Assembly (NCBI GenBank): GCA_002840715.1
Contig: PHBW01000019.1
Coordinates: 1 to 64,000 of the forward strand
Length of the DNA stretch: 64,000 bases
Reading direction: 5' to 3'
DNA from: Chloroflexi bacterium HGW-Chloroflexi-4
GTDB taxonomy: Bacteria > Chloroflexota > Anaerolineae > Anaerolineales > Anaerolineaceae
The position numbers and the translations under genes were made by a program. Every line of letters starts with the position of its first letter. Position 1 is the stretch's first letter. Below are positions 62,990 through 64,000 of this stretch, piece by piece. Under the pieces are notes generated by a model. That model saw only the letters and a program-made list of their open reading frames with translations. It ran no database searches and was not told where the DNA came from.

Positions 62990-64000
62990 CAGGCAATCTT
63001 GCAGCCATTGTCAGGTCAGATGCATTTATTGATATGGGTAATGATTCGGCCCTGGGTGATATAAGCCCGATCAGTCTTTCGGCGCTGATGCCTTTCTTGC
63101 GAATAACTTTACGCACCTGCTTGAGATATTCAAAGCGAAACGGAAAGTGTTCTTCAAGTTTTTTAAGATATGCTTTTGAATAATACTTTTCGGTGCGCAG
63201 TACCGCATCCATCAATAAAAGATCGATTCCTTTCATTGACATTTGTTTTAGAGGCACAGCATTGGGGCTGTCGAAGCATTCCAATCCTTGCAACACATGA
63301 TGAGCAAAATTGAATACCCGATTCATGACGCCATCCGCTTTGCCCCGGCGGACGGAATCAGTGAATAAAGTTAATTCGCGATGACGTAAGTCCTGAGCGA
63401 TATCCTCTTGATCATCCATCATCTGTGCAAAAGCGCCGTAGTTGAAGATGATTTCCATCTCTTCTGCAGAAAGTTCACCCGCGGCTAAAAATCCATCTGC
63501 CAAAACGGACGTCCCGCCTTTTTCAAATGACATTTCGGCTATTCTTCTGATGTGGAGCTTTTCGGGCCATTTGGGCATGCGCGCACTTTTGCTTTGCGCA
63601 TAATGGATCGCAAGCAAACTCTCATAAACCTGCGTGAATTGCTCACGAGGATATTGCTGCTCAACCATGCGCACCAGGTCAAGCACATCCTCTTCATTCC
63701 AGTTCTGCGGAGCTGCAACGTCGCCGTTTAACCATATCCCAAAACGCTCGTTGAAACTGGCTTTTTCGGCTATATTTCTCCGCGGATCATCGAGGTAGTT
63801 ATCTGTCACCGGATAGAGCATGCTGTAAGCAAACAATGAAGGCGTTACCGAAACAGGCAATCCCAACAGCACTTGAAGGTAATTACTCGTCCAGACATTG
63901 CGACTGGCCTGGAAGATATCTTCAAAACTGATGAAAGGATCAAAGGCTTTGGCCTGGTGATAGAAATCTTCAGCAGCCTGATTGATGCCCAAACGTTCTA
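62973..64000 (-). CDS. isoprenoid-synthase-like protein, 5' end outside the window
   Basis: At least 339 residues, and the frame stays open to the right edge, so the start is probably beyond it. It is all-helical with two acidic patches, TDNYLDDPRR (about residues 83-92) and MMDDQEDIAQDLRH (about 190-203), that resemble the two Asp-rich metal sites of class I isoprenoid synthases, but the fit to any known subfamily is loose. Product unknown. Confidence 0.55.
   Translation of the reverse strand, partial: ERLGINQAAEDFYHQAKAFDPFISFEDIFQASRNVWTSNYLQVLLGLPVSVTPSLFAYSMLYPVTDNYLDDPRRNIAEKASFNERFGIWLNGDVAAPQNWNEEDVLDLVRMVEQQYPREQFTQVYESLLAIHYAQSKSARMPKWPEKLHIRRIAEMSFEKGGTSVLADGFLAAGELSAEEMEIIFNYGAFAQMMDDQEDIAQDLRHRELTLFTDSVRRGKADGVMNRVFNFAHHVLQGLECFDSPNAVPLKQMSMKGIDLLLMDAVLRTEKYYSKAYLKKLEEHFPFRFEYLKQVRKVIRKKGISAERLIGLISPRAESLPISINASDLTMAARLPAMLVK

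Overview
The window reads as a chromosomal segment of a bacterium of the phylum Chloroflexota, most likely an Anaerolineae-type organism. This is inferred from gene content and architecture: no outer-membrane biogenesis genes, a short YidC without a periplasmic domain, lipoproteins with classical lipoboxes plus lgt and lspA, FHA/RodA cell-wall genes in an actinobacteria-like order, a CpaF-type ATPase next to tandem sensor kinases, and a membrane protein whose C-terminus I associate with Chloroflexota. Base composition looks uniform. I saw no insertion sequence, prophage, CRISPR array or rRNA operon, so this is core genome rather than an island.

Layout. 1-1.1 kb: the 5' part of a tRNA gene at the left edge, then radC (minus). 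1.1-4.2 kb: zinc-ribbon membrane protein, PfkB-type kinase, parA and parB (plus). 4.4-11.9 kb: a signalling run with two histidine kinases (the first carrying a MshEN-type c-di-GMP motif), an OmpR-type regulator, a small protein, CpaF ATPase, a double-HTH regulator, a TPR protein, an acetyltransferase and a DsbA-like thioredoxin. 12-15.5 kb (minus): DUF554 protein, PduO cobalamin adenosyltransferase, solute-binding protein, secG. 15.5-21.9 kb (plus): PHP hydrolase, YbaK deacylase, two FHA proteins, mtnP and a RodA-PBP fusion whose transpeptidase half is degenerate. 22-36.9 kb (mostly minus): tyrS, epimerase, MBL hydrolase, lgt, a CDP-alcohol phosphotransferase, and a long run pnp / Ig-like protein / GNAT / 7TM-GAF-HTH protein / S1 protein / ftsK, preceded by lspA-rluD-ltaE; one HNH gene is on plus.

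37-41.6 kb (minus): a DsrE-family gene split by a frameshift at a canonical slippery heptamer, a methyltransferase, and ileS under a T-box riboswitch. 41.7-46 kb: an HD-GYP protein with PAS and GAF domains (plus) facing a pyrimidine-nucleoside phosphorylase (minus). 46-49.7 kb (minus): rpmH-rnpA-yidD-[PQQ propeller lipoprotein]-yidC-jag, a classic near-origin cluster but without dnaA beside it. 49.7-53.1 kb: a KimA-like potassium transporter with two TrkA-type proteins. 53.2-56.6 kb: mtaB, a lipoprotein, a TPR protein. 56.7-64 kb: a shortened cold-shock protein, PatB-type C-S lyase, an rRNA-type methyltransferase, two membrane proteins, a DUF1028 protein and a partial isoprenoid-synthase-like gene running off the right edge.

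Functional links: c-di-GMP signalling (MshEN-like kinase, HD-GYP hydrolase) may meet the CpaF machine; FHA proteins, RodA fusion, LspA, Lgt, SecG, YidC and FtsK cover envelope growth and division; three phosphorylases cover nucleoside salvage. Many promoters have TATAAT with a TGn extension or a good TTGACN box at 17-18 bp. All functional calls come from reading sequence motifs by eye; no database search was run.
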